In this document: in pieces, positions 30,581 to 36,850 of the stretch
Layout: each line of letters begins with the position of its first letter
How positions within the stretch are numbered: position 1 is the first letter of the stretch
Origin: Actinomycetes bacterium
GTDB taxonomy: Bacteria; Actinomycetota; Actinomycetes; Nanopelagicales; Nanopelagicaceae
NCBI GenBank assembly: GCA_919902125.1
Contig: CAKKQM010000020.1
Coordinates: 1 to 36,883 of the forward strand
Reading direction: 5' to 3'
DNA length: 36,883 nt
Program-made: the position numbers and the translations under genes
The notes under the pieces: generated by a model
What the model was told of the DNA's origin: nothing
What the model saw: only the letters and a program-made list of their open reading frames with translations
The model's database searches: none

Positions 30581-32131
30581 TTATGGTTGATCAATATTCC
30601 GAATTGGACCCTTGAACCAGTTCTTAACTGAGAGGTGCCACCAGATCCAGAGAATGATTAGGGCTCCAAAGGTAAGAATTGGCGCATAGTTCACTGCAGT
30701 CCAGTTGAAATCTTTATGCCACGGAATACCCGTTGGAGTAAATGGAAGAATGAAGTAAACCGAGATAATGGCTATCTCAATAACTGCAACAACGTTCATC
30801 CATTTGTATTTCGATCCCAATGTCCACTGGCCGGGTGTGAACTTATCGGCCATCTTCCAACGTAAGTAAATTGGAATCAGGAAGGCGAGATAGAGGCCAA
30901 TAACTGCAATCGAAACAACTGCGTAGAATGCGGTTGGTGCACCGCTTGAAGTTTTCCAGAGTGCTGGAAGAGTGATGATGACACCAATAAGTGAAGAAAC
31001 AAGTACAGCATTAAGAGGTACGCGGTGCTTGTTAACTTTCTTCCAAATGTTTCCTCCGGGCACTGCACCATCTCGTGAGAACGCATACATCATTCGTGAA
31101 CATGAAGTTAGGGATGCGTTCACACAAAAAATTTGCCCAGCTGTAGTAATAACCAGTATCAACTTGAAGAGCGCGCCATTACCAAGAGCGGTGAAGAGAA
31201 TAGCGATTGCAGAGCCTCCACCATAGGGATTTACCGCTGGATCAAAGGAGTTAATGACATCGGTGTTGGTTGCTGCGAAGAGGAGTGCCATCAGGAGAAA
31301 GTAACCACCAATGGCCGAGTAGAAGATCGACTGCCAAATTCCCCTTGCCGCAGCCATATGTGCACCATGAGTTTCCTCCGAGAGGTGCGCCGAGGCATCA
31401 AAGCCAGTGATTGTGTACTGAGTAAGCAAGAAACCCAGAGGCAGAACATAAACCCAGTAAGAACTTTGGCTGAACCCAGAGTTATTGATTTGCGTGGTGT
31501 ACACCCACTCCAAAGTCTGGTGATTTGATGGTGCAAATATCAAAATGCCGACGATGGCTGCTGCGCCAAATACATGCCACCAGACTGAGACGTTATTGAT
31601 AATCGCAAGTAGGTGTCCGCCGAATATGTTTATCACAGTTACTAAAACCATAATAAGAATGAAAAGGACGAATTGCTGATTCAAGTAGTTGCCACTCATG
31701 AAGGTAGTGGCGTAATTTTGCGAGATGCTACCGATGAGGGTGTTCAAGAAAACTGCGGCGAAGTAACCAATGGACGCGGTTACCGCTAGAAGTCCAATCA
31801 AGTTGAGCCAACCGGTATAGAAGCCAGCCTTTGCTCCACCTAACTTGGATGCCCACCAGTAAATGCCACCCGATGTTGGGTAGGCGGAAGCGAGCTCTGA
31901 CATACAGAACCCGATGATCAGAATAAAGACTGAGATCAGTGGCCATCCGATTGAGATAGCTATAGGACCGCCGTTATTCCATGCTTGCGCAAATGTTGTA
32001 AAACAACCAGCCAGAATTGAAATAATCGAAAAAGAAATCGCGAAGTTGGAAAAACCACTCCAACTTCGATTGAGTTCCTGTTTATATCCGAGTTCGGCTA
32101 ACCGTCGCTCGTCATCTGTTCTATTGGGCAA
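30581..32131 (-). CDS. APC-family amino acid/amine permease
   Basis: This is a 516-residue secondary transporter with about 12 membrane helices. The N-terminal segment ELNRSWSGFSNFAISFSIIS and ILAGCFTTFAQAWNNGGP, and later ITGFDASAHLSEET, are typical of the APC branch that includes GABA, choline and polyamine permeases. Start is TTG 32131; AGGAGG (32143-32138) lies exactly 6 bases upstream, which makes the choice firm. It lies upstream of the GlnA4-like gene in the same direction, so it probably brings in the amine that the ligase modifies. Substrate cannot be read from sequence. Confidence 0.88.
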   Translation of the reverse strand: MPNRTDDERRLAELGYKQELNRSWSGFSNFAISFSIISILAGCFTTFAQAWNNGGPIAISIGWPLISVFILIIGFCMSELASAYPTSGGIYWWASKLGGAKAGFYTGWLNLIGLLAVTASIGYFAAVFLNTLIGSISQNYATTFMSGNYLNQQFVLFILIMVLVTVINIFGGHLLAIINNVSVWWHVFGAAAIVGILIFAPSNHQTLEWVYTTQINNSGFSQSSYWVYVLPLGFLLTQYTITGFDASAHLSEETHGAHMAAARGIWQSIFYSAIGGYFLLMALLFAATNTDVINSFDPAVNPYGGGSAIAILFTALGNGALFKLILVITTAGQIFCVNASLTSCSRMMYAFSRDGAVPGGNIWKKVNKHRVPLNAVLVSSLIGVIITLPALWKTSSGAPTAFYAVVSIAVIGLYLAFLIPIYLRWKMADKFTPGQWTLGSKYKWMNVVAVIEIAIISVYFILPFTPTGIPWHKDFNWTAVNYAPILTFGALIILWIWWHLSVKNWFKGPIRNIDQP

Positions 32132-32163
32132 GATATTCCTCCTAGAGCCTTTTTGACTTGAGT

Positions 32164-32214
32164 CCAGTTAGACCCAAGCAACTGGTGGATCGGTGAGGGG
32201 CACCGAGGTAGTAT
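32164..32214 (+). promoter_or_regulatory. Divergent control region with inverted repeat and -10 hexamer
   Basis: Between the permease and the class II amidotransferase, CCAGTT (32164-32169) and AACTGG (32180-32185) form a perfect inverted repeat with a 10-base spacer. Downstream, TAGTAT (32209-32214) is a plausible -10 for the plus-strand gene and lies within a second small inverted repeat, GTAG-tattt-CTAC. The first repeat would sit just upstream of the -35 position, suitable for a regulator shared by the divergent genes. Confidence 0.35.
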
Positions 32215-32257
32215 TTCTACGGCAAAGTGTCCATCAATGGAAGAGGTTTTCTCGCAA

Positions 32258-32998
32258 ATGTGCCGCTTAATGGGTTACGTGTCGCAGGACAGAATCAGTT
32301 TCGATTCCATCGTCGGCAAAGACTTTTCCGAATTTATCTCGCTCTCATCGGTCCATTGCGATGGTTGGGGGATCGCCACAATCAATCACAATGAAGAGAC
32401 CGCCCATTTGGATCGTGCGCCTGAGACTGCTGCTACTAGCCAGTATTTTGATGAAGCCCTTGCAAAAGTACATGCTGATGGCGCGCTTTTGCATTTGCGC
32501 TGGGCGACCAAGGGGCTGCCCGTTAGCGAAGATAATACCCACCCATTTGTTTATAAGGATTTCACTTTTATCCATAACGGGGCGATCTTTCCTCCATCTG
32601 CCCTAGATCCCCATATCGATTCCAAATTCGCCGCCTTAATCCAAGGTGACACCGATAGTGAGCGATATTTCTATTTCCTCATGACCATGATTGGCAAGCA
32701 TGGCTTCGTTGAAGGCGTGCAAGAGTGCATAAAAACAATCAAATCAACGATGGATTACTCCAGTATCAATGCAATGATTATGAATGAAGATACTTATATC
32801 GTTATCTGCGAGCACCACCCAGAGCGCCATCCAGATTGGGCGCCAGCGGATTACTACGAGTTAAAATACCGCAAAGATGCGCATGGAGTTTTGGTGGCAT
32901 CAACGGGTTGGTCGCAAGATGGGTGGGTGGTACTGCCAAACCATCAAATGCTGGTTATAGATCGGGTAACTTTTGCAACTCGAGTGCTACCACTCTAA
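32258..32998 (+). CDS. Class II glutamine amidotransferase (EgtC/YafJ-like)
   Basis: This 246-residue protein begins MCRLMGYVS, so after Met removal Cys2 is the N-terminal nucleophile of an Ntn-type glutaminase. Other family features are CDGWGIATI, LLHLRWATKGLPVSEDNTHP and FIHNGAI. ATG 32258 is chosen because Cys must be residue 2; an upstream in-frame ATG at 32237 would bury it. GGAAGAGG at 32239-32246 is the likely ribosome binding site, at a rather long distance. Family members hydrolyse gamma-glutamyl amides (EgtC in ergothioneine synthesis), but no egt genes are present. Its divergence from the permease makes a link with gamma-glutamyl amine metabolism possible. Confidence 0.87.
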   Translation: MCRLMGYVSQDRISFDSIVGKDFSEFISLSSVHCDGWGIATINHNEETAHLDRAPETAATSQYFDEALAKVHADGALLHLRWATKGLPVSEDNTHPFVYKDFTFIHNGAIFPPSALDPHIDSKFAALIQGDTDSERYFYFLMTMIGKHGFVEGVQECIKTIKSTMDYSSINAMIMNEDTYIVICEHHPERHPDWAPADYYELKYRKDAHGVLVASTGWSQDGWVVLPNHQMLVIDRVTFATRVLPL

Positions 32999-33012
32999 AT
33001 CCGCCGCAGTAA

Positions 33013-33453
33013 TTACGTGGTGTGCTTAGAATCCAAGGCCCAACCATCAGAGGAGCTATCGCTTGATGGCAAGTTCTTTTTGTCATCGGTAACGATGTCG
33101 ATTCGGCTCAACACCCTCTTGCCTTTATCTCTAACCGGCTTGCTCAAAATAACTTTGACATCGGTGTATTTCCATTTTTCATCTACGCAGGGGAGATCGC
33201 ATGGATTGATTGAATATCTACCAACTCCTGTTGCACCCTGAGCGCCCCACGTCTCCCATTTAATGTTGGCAACGATGGCTCCTGCACCAGTACAGAACTT
33301 AGGCAGCGACGAAGGTTTGAAATAAAGGTTGCCGCAGCGGTAAGTGTAGACCTGCTCAGATATAGCGCGATATACGTACGTGTATGCACCCAGAGAAATA
33401 CCAATAATGGAAATGAGGGTCAAGACCGCAAGTAACCCGCGTGAGTTCTTCAT
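33013..33453 (-). CDS. Membrane-anchored or secreted hypothetical protein
   Basis: This 146-residue protein has an N-terminal hydrophobic segment (about residues 7-28, LLAVLTLISIIGISLGAYTYVY) after a short basic start MKNSRG. It is either an uncleaved anchor or a signal peptide. The outside part has four cysteines in two pairs (CGNLYF and FCTG, then NPCDLPC), consistent with disulfides, and ends in a Lys/Ser/Asp-rich tail. I recognise no family. GGGGCGG precedes ATG 33453. It is convergent with the class II amidotransferase (14-base gap, no terminator seen) and divergent from the CoA-transferase-like gene. Confidence 0.72.
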   Translation of the reverse strand: MKNSRGLLAVLTLISIIGISLGAYTYVYRAISEQVYTYRCGNLYFKPSSLPKFCTGAGAIVANIKWETWGAQGATGVGRYSINPCDLPCVDEKWKYTDVKVILSKPVRDKGKRVLSRIDIVTDDKKNLPSSDSSSDGWALDSKHTT

Positions 33454-33522
33454 TACCGCCCCATATCTTAAGTATCACGTTTAGCAACCAACTCTATTCG
33501 CAAGAGCCCAAAAATTGAGTGG

Positions 33523-33528
33523 TACCCT
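33523..33528 (+). promoter_or_regulatory. -10 hexamer of a candidate leaderless promoter
   Basis: TACCCT, extended by TGG, ends 6 bases before the ATG of the CoA-transferase-family gene, which has no Shine-Dalgarno sequence. No clear -35 is visible. Confidence 0.4.
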
Positions 33529-33534
33529 CGACAA

Positions 33535-34761
33535 ATGCGAGTGGTTACGATCGAGCAACTTAAATCGATCCTCGCCAGTCTCCCAGATAATCCACGTATC
33601 GTGGCATCAGGCAATTTCGCGACACCTAATACCCTTCTAAAACTTGCCAATGAGGTGATCCCCGAGTTCCGCCTGCATATGCTCAATGCGCAAGTAGGAA
33701 TCCCTGATCGCGAAGGCGTGACATACGAGACCGCATTTGTCGGTGAGGGAATGCGCAACCATCCACGCCTTAATTACATTCCATCGCGCCTAAGTCTCTT
33801 ACCTATCCTCTATCGCGATCACTACCGGCCAAATGTCGTGATGTTGCACGCCTCGCCGCCTCGTTTTGACACTGTAAGCCTGGGCACCGAAGTCAATATC
33901 TTGCCATCTGCTATAGAAGCCGCGCGGGCCCATGACGGCATTGTGATTGCGCAATCAAATGTGCGCATGCCTTATACCTATGGCGATGCGCAGATTTACG
34001 AAAATGAGATCGATTACCTGATTGAAGTTGATGAGCCACTCGTGGTCAAACCACCCACGCTTCTCAATGACACGGCAGAAGAAATCGGCACTCGTATTGC
34101 TGCGTTGATCGAGGATAACTCCACCCTGCAACTCGGTATCGGCGCCGTTCCCGACGCCGTTCTGGCGGGTCTTACCAATCGCAAGGGTCTACGTATCTGG
34201 ACGGAAATGTTTAGTGATGGAGTTCTGGATTTATATAAAGTTGGCGTTCTTGATGATGAAATCCTGCTCACAGCATCTTTTGTTTTCGGTTCACAAGAGC
34301 TTTATGACTGGCTCAACCTCAATCGCAAAGTGAGGATGATGCGCACCGAACGGACCAATGACCCAAGCCAAATTGCGCGTCAAGCAAAGATGACCAGTAT
34401 TAATGCGGCCCTTGAGGTAGATCTCTTCGACCAGGCTAATGCCAGTCATGTCCGTGGTGAGATTTACTCCGGCTTTGGCGGATCAACTGACTTCATTGTT
34501 GGATCGCTACATTCGCGCGGTGGTCAATCCTTCATGGCGCTTCCCTCGTGGCATCCCAAAGCCAATGTTTCGACAATAGTTCCGCGCTTAACCTCTAATG
34601 TTACAAGTTTCCAGCATAGTTATGTCGCCACAGAGTATGGAATCGCTCATTGTTTTGGCCATTCACAGAATGAGCAAGCCCGCAACATCATCGAAAAAGC
34701 TGCGCATCCCAGTGCGCGCGATGAACTCCGTGCAAAGGCCGCTGAGTTCCGCCTGATTTAG
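33535..34761 (+). CDS. Acetyl-CoA hydrolase/CoA-transferase family protein
   Basis: This 408-residue protein has the fold of acetyl-CoA hydrolase/4-hydroxybutyrate CoA-transferase enzymes, which move CoA through a glutamyl-CoA thioester. The substrate loop GIGAVPDAVLAGL (about residues 202-214) and the catalytic E224 in WTEMFSDGV are visible. The C-terminal domain has GEIYSGFGGSTDF, a conserved glycine-rich CoA-binding segment, and YVATEYGIAH. Start ATG 33535 is set by the putative leaderless promoter. Whether it hydrolyses acyl-CoA or transfers CoA to acetate, succinate or another acid cannot be told. It could feed acids made by the neighbouring aldehyde dehydrogenase into central metabolism, which is inference. 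Confidence 0.88.
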   Translation: MRVVTIEQLKSILASLPDNPRIVASGNFATPNTLLKLANEVIPEFRLHMLNAQVGIPDREGVTYETAFVGEGMRNHPRLNYIPSRLSLLPILYRDHYRPNVVMLHASPPRFDTVSLGTEVNILPSAIEAARAHDGIVIAQSNVRMPYTYGDAQIYENEIDYLIEVDEPLVVKPPTLLNDTAEEIGTRIAALIEDNSTLQLGIGAVPDAVLAGLTNRKGLRIWTEMFSDGVLDLYKVGVLDDEILLTASFVFGSQELYDWLNLNRKVRMMRTERTNDPSQIARQAKMTSINAALEVDLFDQANASHVRGEIYSGFGGSTDFIVGSLHSRGGQSFMALPSWHPKANVSTIVPRLTSNVTSFQHSYVATEYGIAHCFGHSQNEQARNIIEKAAHPSARDELRAKAAEFRLI

Positions 34762-34869
34762 GCTCGATACCCAGCACTGCATTTCTACACTCATGGGGGC
34801 TGGCACTTAGTGATAAAAAAGGCAGGTATTCACAGGTGAGAATCGTGTGGACAGGAGTACAGTTTTTTT

Positions 34870-34942
34870 AGGAGGGGGGAGATAACTTTCTTGGCACGAC
34901 GAAAAATCAACTGCCAAGCCCACAATCGATCTCTCCCCTCCT
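34870..34942 (+). promoter_or_regulatory. Large nested hairpin pairing an SD-like and an anti-SD-like sequence
   Basis: The arm at 34870-34883 (AGGAGGGGGGAGAT) pairs over 14 bases with 34929-34942 (ATCTCTCCCCTCCT), with a single G-U wobble. Inside, CTTGGCA (34890-34896) pairs with TGCCAAG (34912-34918). The left arm contains a perfect AGGAGG and the right arm mimics the 16S rRNA 3' tail (CCTCCTTT). It ends 24 bases before a 35-residue gene. There is no T-run after it in either direction, so it is not a simple terminator. Confidence 0.6.
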
Positions 34943-34966
34943 TTAAATAATTCAGGGATGACGCAA

Positions 34967-35074
34967 ATGTCAGGAAGATGTGAACATACTTTTGTAGCCG
35001 ATAAAGATGGCGAAGTGACGTGTAGCAAATGTGGCGATAAAGACGATGAGATGGAACAAGGCGATTCAGGATAG
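34967..35074 (+). CDS. 35-residue zinc-knuckle-like microprotein
   Basis: A short frame from ATG 34967 encodes 35 residues starting MSGRCEHTFVADKDGEVT. It carries C5-x-H7 and C19-x2-C22 (TCSKCGD), a pattern able to bind one zinc, and ends with a strongly acidic tail. AGGG at 34954-34957 is a possible ribosome binding site; an in-frame ATG at 34958 would add MTQ. A strong terminator follows 22 bases after the stop, and a structured leader precedes it, both supporting a real transcription unit. I do not recognise a named family; small CxH-CxxC ribbons often contact nucleic acid or proteins. Confidence 0.65.
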   Translation: MSGRCEHTFVADKDGEVTCSKCGDKDDEMEQGDSG

Positions 35075-35096
35075 ATAAGTCTGTTCATGGAAACAC

Positions 35097-35127
35097 AAAA
35101 ACCTCGAGATTATTTCTCGAGGTTTTT
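35097..35127 (+). terminator. Strong intrinsic terminator
   Basis: AAAAACCTCGAGA and TCTCGAGGTTTTT pair perfectly over 13 bases around a 5-base loop, TTATT. The T-run on the plus strand serves the microprotein gene; the A-run on the left would let it also stop minus-strand transcription. Confidence 0.9.
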
Positions 35128-35180
35128 GGTAGTAACTCAATTGATTGAGCACCGGTACGGCCTTAACGAAGTATCAAAAC

Positions 35181-35271
35181 TATAATACGGTCTTTGGTAG
35201 CTTCATTGAGTTTGTGGAGAATTGAATAATCACTTTAAGTAATCATTCACATGACCTTTTTTTCTCCACAA
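35181..35271. repeat. Nested inverted repeat with nearby TATAAT; possible small RNA
   Basis: TTGTGGAGA (35212-35220) and TCTCCACAA (35263-35271) form a perfect 9-base inverted repeat. Inside lie TGAAT/ATTCA (35223-35227 and 35245-35249) and ACTT-t-AAGT. A perfect -10, TATAAT, is at 35181-35186, and a seven-T run ends at 35263. A short RNA from about 35193 to 35263 is conceivable, but no -35 is seen. No gene is present from 35128 to 35331. Confidence 0.4.
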
Positions 35272-35318
35272 GGACTCTTTGTAAGAGATTTCCTCAAAAC
35301 TTTGTATGGCCAGATAAT

Positions 35319-35341
35319 GAGGGCTTATGATTCACTTCTTG
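35319..35341. repeat. 23-bp direct repeat, left copy
   Basis: This 23-base sequence recurs at 36215-36237 with two mismatches and begins GAGGGCTTAT. It covers the stop codon region of the gene at 35332-35490. The two copies bracket the pair of unknown genes at 35332-36115. Confidence 0.75.
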
Positions 35342-35490
35342 TTTTCCTTCAAGGTTTCAGGCATCACTGACACGATCCGTTCATAAAGTTCTGCTGCGAA
35401 GGTACCAATCTCCGCATCGGTCATTTTGTCGATCCCTTGAGGTAATTCAAAGTAGTGGCGATCAGGGGTTGGCCCTTCTGGTTTAACCAT
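35332..35490 (-). CDS. Small hypothetical protein, translationally coupled
   Basis: From ATG 35490 the frame encodes 52 residues starting MVKPEGPTPDRHYFELPQG and ending in a Lys-rich helix (ETLKENKK). The start overlaps the stop of the upstream Cys-rich gene by 8 bases, and GGAG lies 6 bases before it, so translation is probably coupled. A longer in-frame start at 35538 would overlap that gene by 56 bases and is less likely. No family recognised. The predicted structure is one amphipathic helix (about residues 23-44) after a Pro-rich N-terminus. Confidence 0.6.
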   Translation of the reverse strand: MVKPEGPTPDRHYFELPQGIDKMTDAEIGTFAAELYERIVSVMPETLKENKK

Positions 35491-36115
35491 TTTGCACTCC
35501 GGCCAATCTGCGATTCTCTTGCGCCGTTGCCGATTCAAATAGAGCCATGTTCGGCCATCCAGTGAATCGGAGAAATGCTTGCTCGGTATTTTCTTTACTT
35601 ATAGGAAACTTCTTCTCCCACGCTCTTACGCCGATATATTTGTCCTCTGCCCATTCGGGCACGGTCTCCCATAACTCTCGGGCAAGCAAGCGACCCCACT
35701 TGAAAATCGATTCCCATTCTGTGGTCCATCGATCTATGAATTTGTTCATCCGCTTCAGCTCAAACTCGCTTTTACTGAAATGTTTGGCCAAGGCGTAGTT
35801 TGTGTTTGACATCCGACTCATTTGAAATTGCCGATTTAGTCGCTCTTCCATCTGACCGTTGAACTCAAGGCAACAAGGGCACCCTTGCCACCAAAACGGC
35901 TGCCCCTCGCGCACGGCTCCTCGCGCGCAGAGAACGCACAAGAGAGCGACGGTGGGATCAAAAGCTAGTGGATCGTTCAATTCGATCGCAGGCTCACACG
36001 CGCATCGAGCCCAGCCCTGCACCAGCGCCGTGAGTTGAAAACATGCGGTACAGACGAACAACTTCTCGTTCGGAAAACGGTTCCTTGCGTGCTCTACTTC
36101 AGCGAAAGTAATCAT
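35483..36115 (-). CDS. Cysteine-rich hypothetical protein with two paired Cys motifs
   Basis: The protein has 210 residues from ATG 36115, which has a perfect GGAGGT 6 bases upstream; the frame is open further upstream but has no such signal. The first 85 residues hold nine cysteines arranged C22-x2-C25, C38-x-C40, C60-x2-C63 and C79-x-C81-C82. This spacing suggests two interleaved zinc sites, as in cross-brace or double zinc-ribbon folds. The rest is helical, Trp- and Lys-rich (WTTEWESIFKWGRLLARELWE). I recognise no family. Protein composition and codon use look unlike the core genes, consistent with acquired DNA. Confidence 0.7.
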   Translation of the reverse strand: MITFAEVEHARNRFPNEKLFVCTACFQLTALVQGWARCACEPAIELNDPLAFDPTVALLCVLCARGAVREGQPFWWQGCPCCLEFNGQMEERLNRQFQMSRMSNTNYALAKHFSKSEFELKRMNKFIDRWTTEWESIFKWGRLLARELWETVPEWAEDKYIGVRAWEKKFPISKENTEQAFLRFTGWPNMALFESATAQENRRLAGVQNG

Positions 36116-36214
36116 AAGTAAACCTCCGGCTCTTCCCGGGCACCGTGTATGCCCAAGCAGCTCTACCTCTGGGACCACCGGGTGCGAAGGACGCGGTTGG
36201 TAGCGAGTCAGCCA

Positions 36215-36237
36215 GAGGGCTTATCACTCACTTCTTG
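36215..36237. repeat. 23-bp direct repeat, right copy
   Basis: It matches 35319-35341 at 21 of 23 positions in the same orientation. Weaker similarity continues for about 60 bases to the right (shared TCAGG, CACTGACAC, GGTAC and ATCTC at similar spacing), so the copies may be ends of duplicated genes rather than a short target site. Confidence 0.7.
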
Positions 36238-36380
36238 AGCAATTGGAAAGATATCAGGGGCCACTGACACTCGACCACATTCAGATCATCGTTGTCATAG
36301 GTACTTGCTATCTCTTGAAAGGACCAGAATTCAAGATTTGCGGCACGTATCTGGTTAAGAGCATGCCACTGCTGTCTCAC
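36228..36380 (-). CDS. Possible 50-residue hypothetical protein
   Basis: A frame from GTG 36380 to TGA at 36228 encodes 50 residues, starting VRQQWHALNQIRAANLEFWS and ending FQLLKK. GGAG lies 6 bases before the GTG. Its last codons (AAG AAG TGA) fall in the 23-bp repeat, just as in the gene at 35332-35490, so it may be a diverged relative sharing the 3' end. The 5' end overlaps the plus-strand helicase remnant. Coding status is uncertain. Confidence 0.35.
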   Translation of the reverse strand: MRQQWHALNQIRAANLEFWSFQEIASTYDNDDLNVVECQWPLISFQLLKK

Positions 36381-36640
36381 TTCTATCTCCGGACTTCGAC
36401 ATTATTCTCGGCGCGTATATCGCAGATGAATGCGAGAAGCAGACTTTCTCCAGCTAACCGAGGCGCAGTTCTCAATCCTGGACATGGCTAGGACCATTCC
36501 AAAGTTTGCAATTCTCGGTGCCGCCGGCTGCGGCAAAGAGTTCGTTAAAAAACTGGTGAACGTAGGAGCGCATTCTTCTGAATGAAAGCGCGTTGAAAGA
36601 GCTCTTTCGCCGTGGGCTTGATATCGACGTCATGATTTAG
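36359..36640 (+). pseudogene. Frameshifted remnant of a UvrD/NERD-type helicase
   Basis: Three protein-like segments lie head to tail in different frames: 36359-36454 (SPDFDIILGAYIADECEK), 36430-36582 (ADFLQLTEAQFSILDMA and FAILGAAGCGKEFVKKL) and 36566-36637 (ERILLNESALKELFRRGLD). The middle one matches the start of the helicase core of nuclease-related-domain (NERD)/UvrD-like helicases, where LTxxQxxxLD precedes a Walker A loop. Here Walker A reads GAAGCGKE, with Glu in place of the Thr/Ser. With no full frame and the rest of the helicase missing, it is a decayed fragment. The family assignment rests on pattern memory. Confidence 0.5.
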
Positions 36641-36734
36641 TTTCAATTCACAACGCTTTATTTCTGCACTGTTTCAATCTGTTAGACGTTTGCGACCTAG
36701 ATTTCGCTGCAAAATCCGTCTATCAATAAAGGAA

Positions 36735-36771
36735 CCCCGGCAGCTTGACTTTCGTCAGGGGCCCACCGGGG
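36735..36771 (-). ncRNA. Structured 37-nt RNA hairpin, copy 1
   Basis: As RNA on the minus strand, CCCCGGTGG pairs with CTGCCGGGG (9 pairs, two G-U). An asymmetric loop of GCCCC follows, then TGAC-GAAA-GTCA with a GNRA tetraloop. It matches copy 2 at 34 of 37 positions. The 94 bases between the helicase remnant and this element hold nothing I recognise. Confidence 0.6.
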
Positions 36772-36801
36772 TAACTGGGTTGAATAGTAGCAAAAGTAAG
36801 G

Positions 36802-36838
36802 CCCCGGCAGCATAACTTGCGTCAGGGGCCCACCGGGG
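36802..36838 (-). ncRNA. Structured 37-nt RNA hairpin, copy 2
   Basis: The outer stem and GCCCC bulge are the same as in copy 1. The inner part is TGAC-GCAA-GTTA, again a GNRA tetraloop, with one G-C pair replaced by G-U. It begins about 5 bases after the predicted transcription start and is 30 bases from copy 1. Confidence 0.6.
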
Positions 36839-36850
36839 CGCGTGGTACAT

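Noticed and set aside
34891-34950. Short TTG-started leader peptide inside the large hairpin
   Set aside because: A 19-codon frame exists after the SD-like arm, but the spacing is long and no codon bias or regulatory amino-acid run is seen.
34807-35088. 93-codon minus-strand open frame
   Set aside because: It is antisense to the hairpin and the microprotein, which has its own terminator; the Ser/Pro-rich product looks non-coding.
36243-36491. 82-codon plus-strand open frame near the right end
   Set aside because: It has no ribosome binding site, its composition is not protein-like after the middle, and it overlaps the helicase remnant in another frame.
36475-36643. Minus-strand open frame downstream of the tandem hairpins, starting at an ATG near 36643
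   Set aside because: It is antisense to the helicase remnant, which has recognisable motifs, and lacks a ribosome binding site.
36735-36838. Two 37-bp repeats separated by 30 bp, resembling a minimal CRISPR array
   Set aside because: Only two copies with three mismatches, no third repeat at the expected distance, no cas gene, and the differences preserve an RNA hairpin in one strand orientation.
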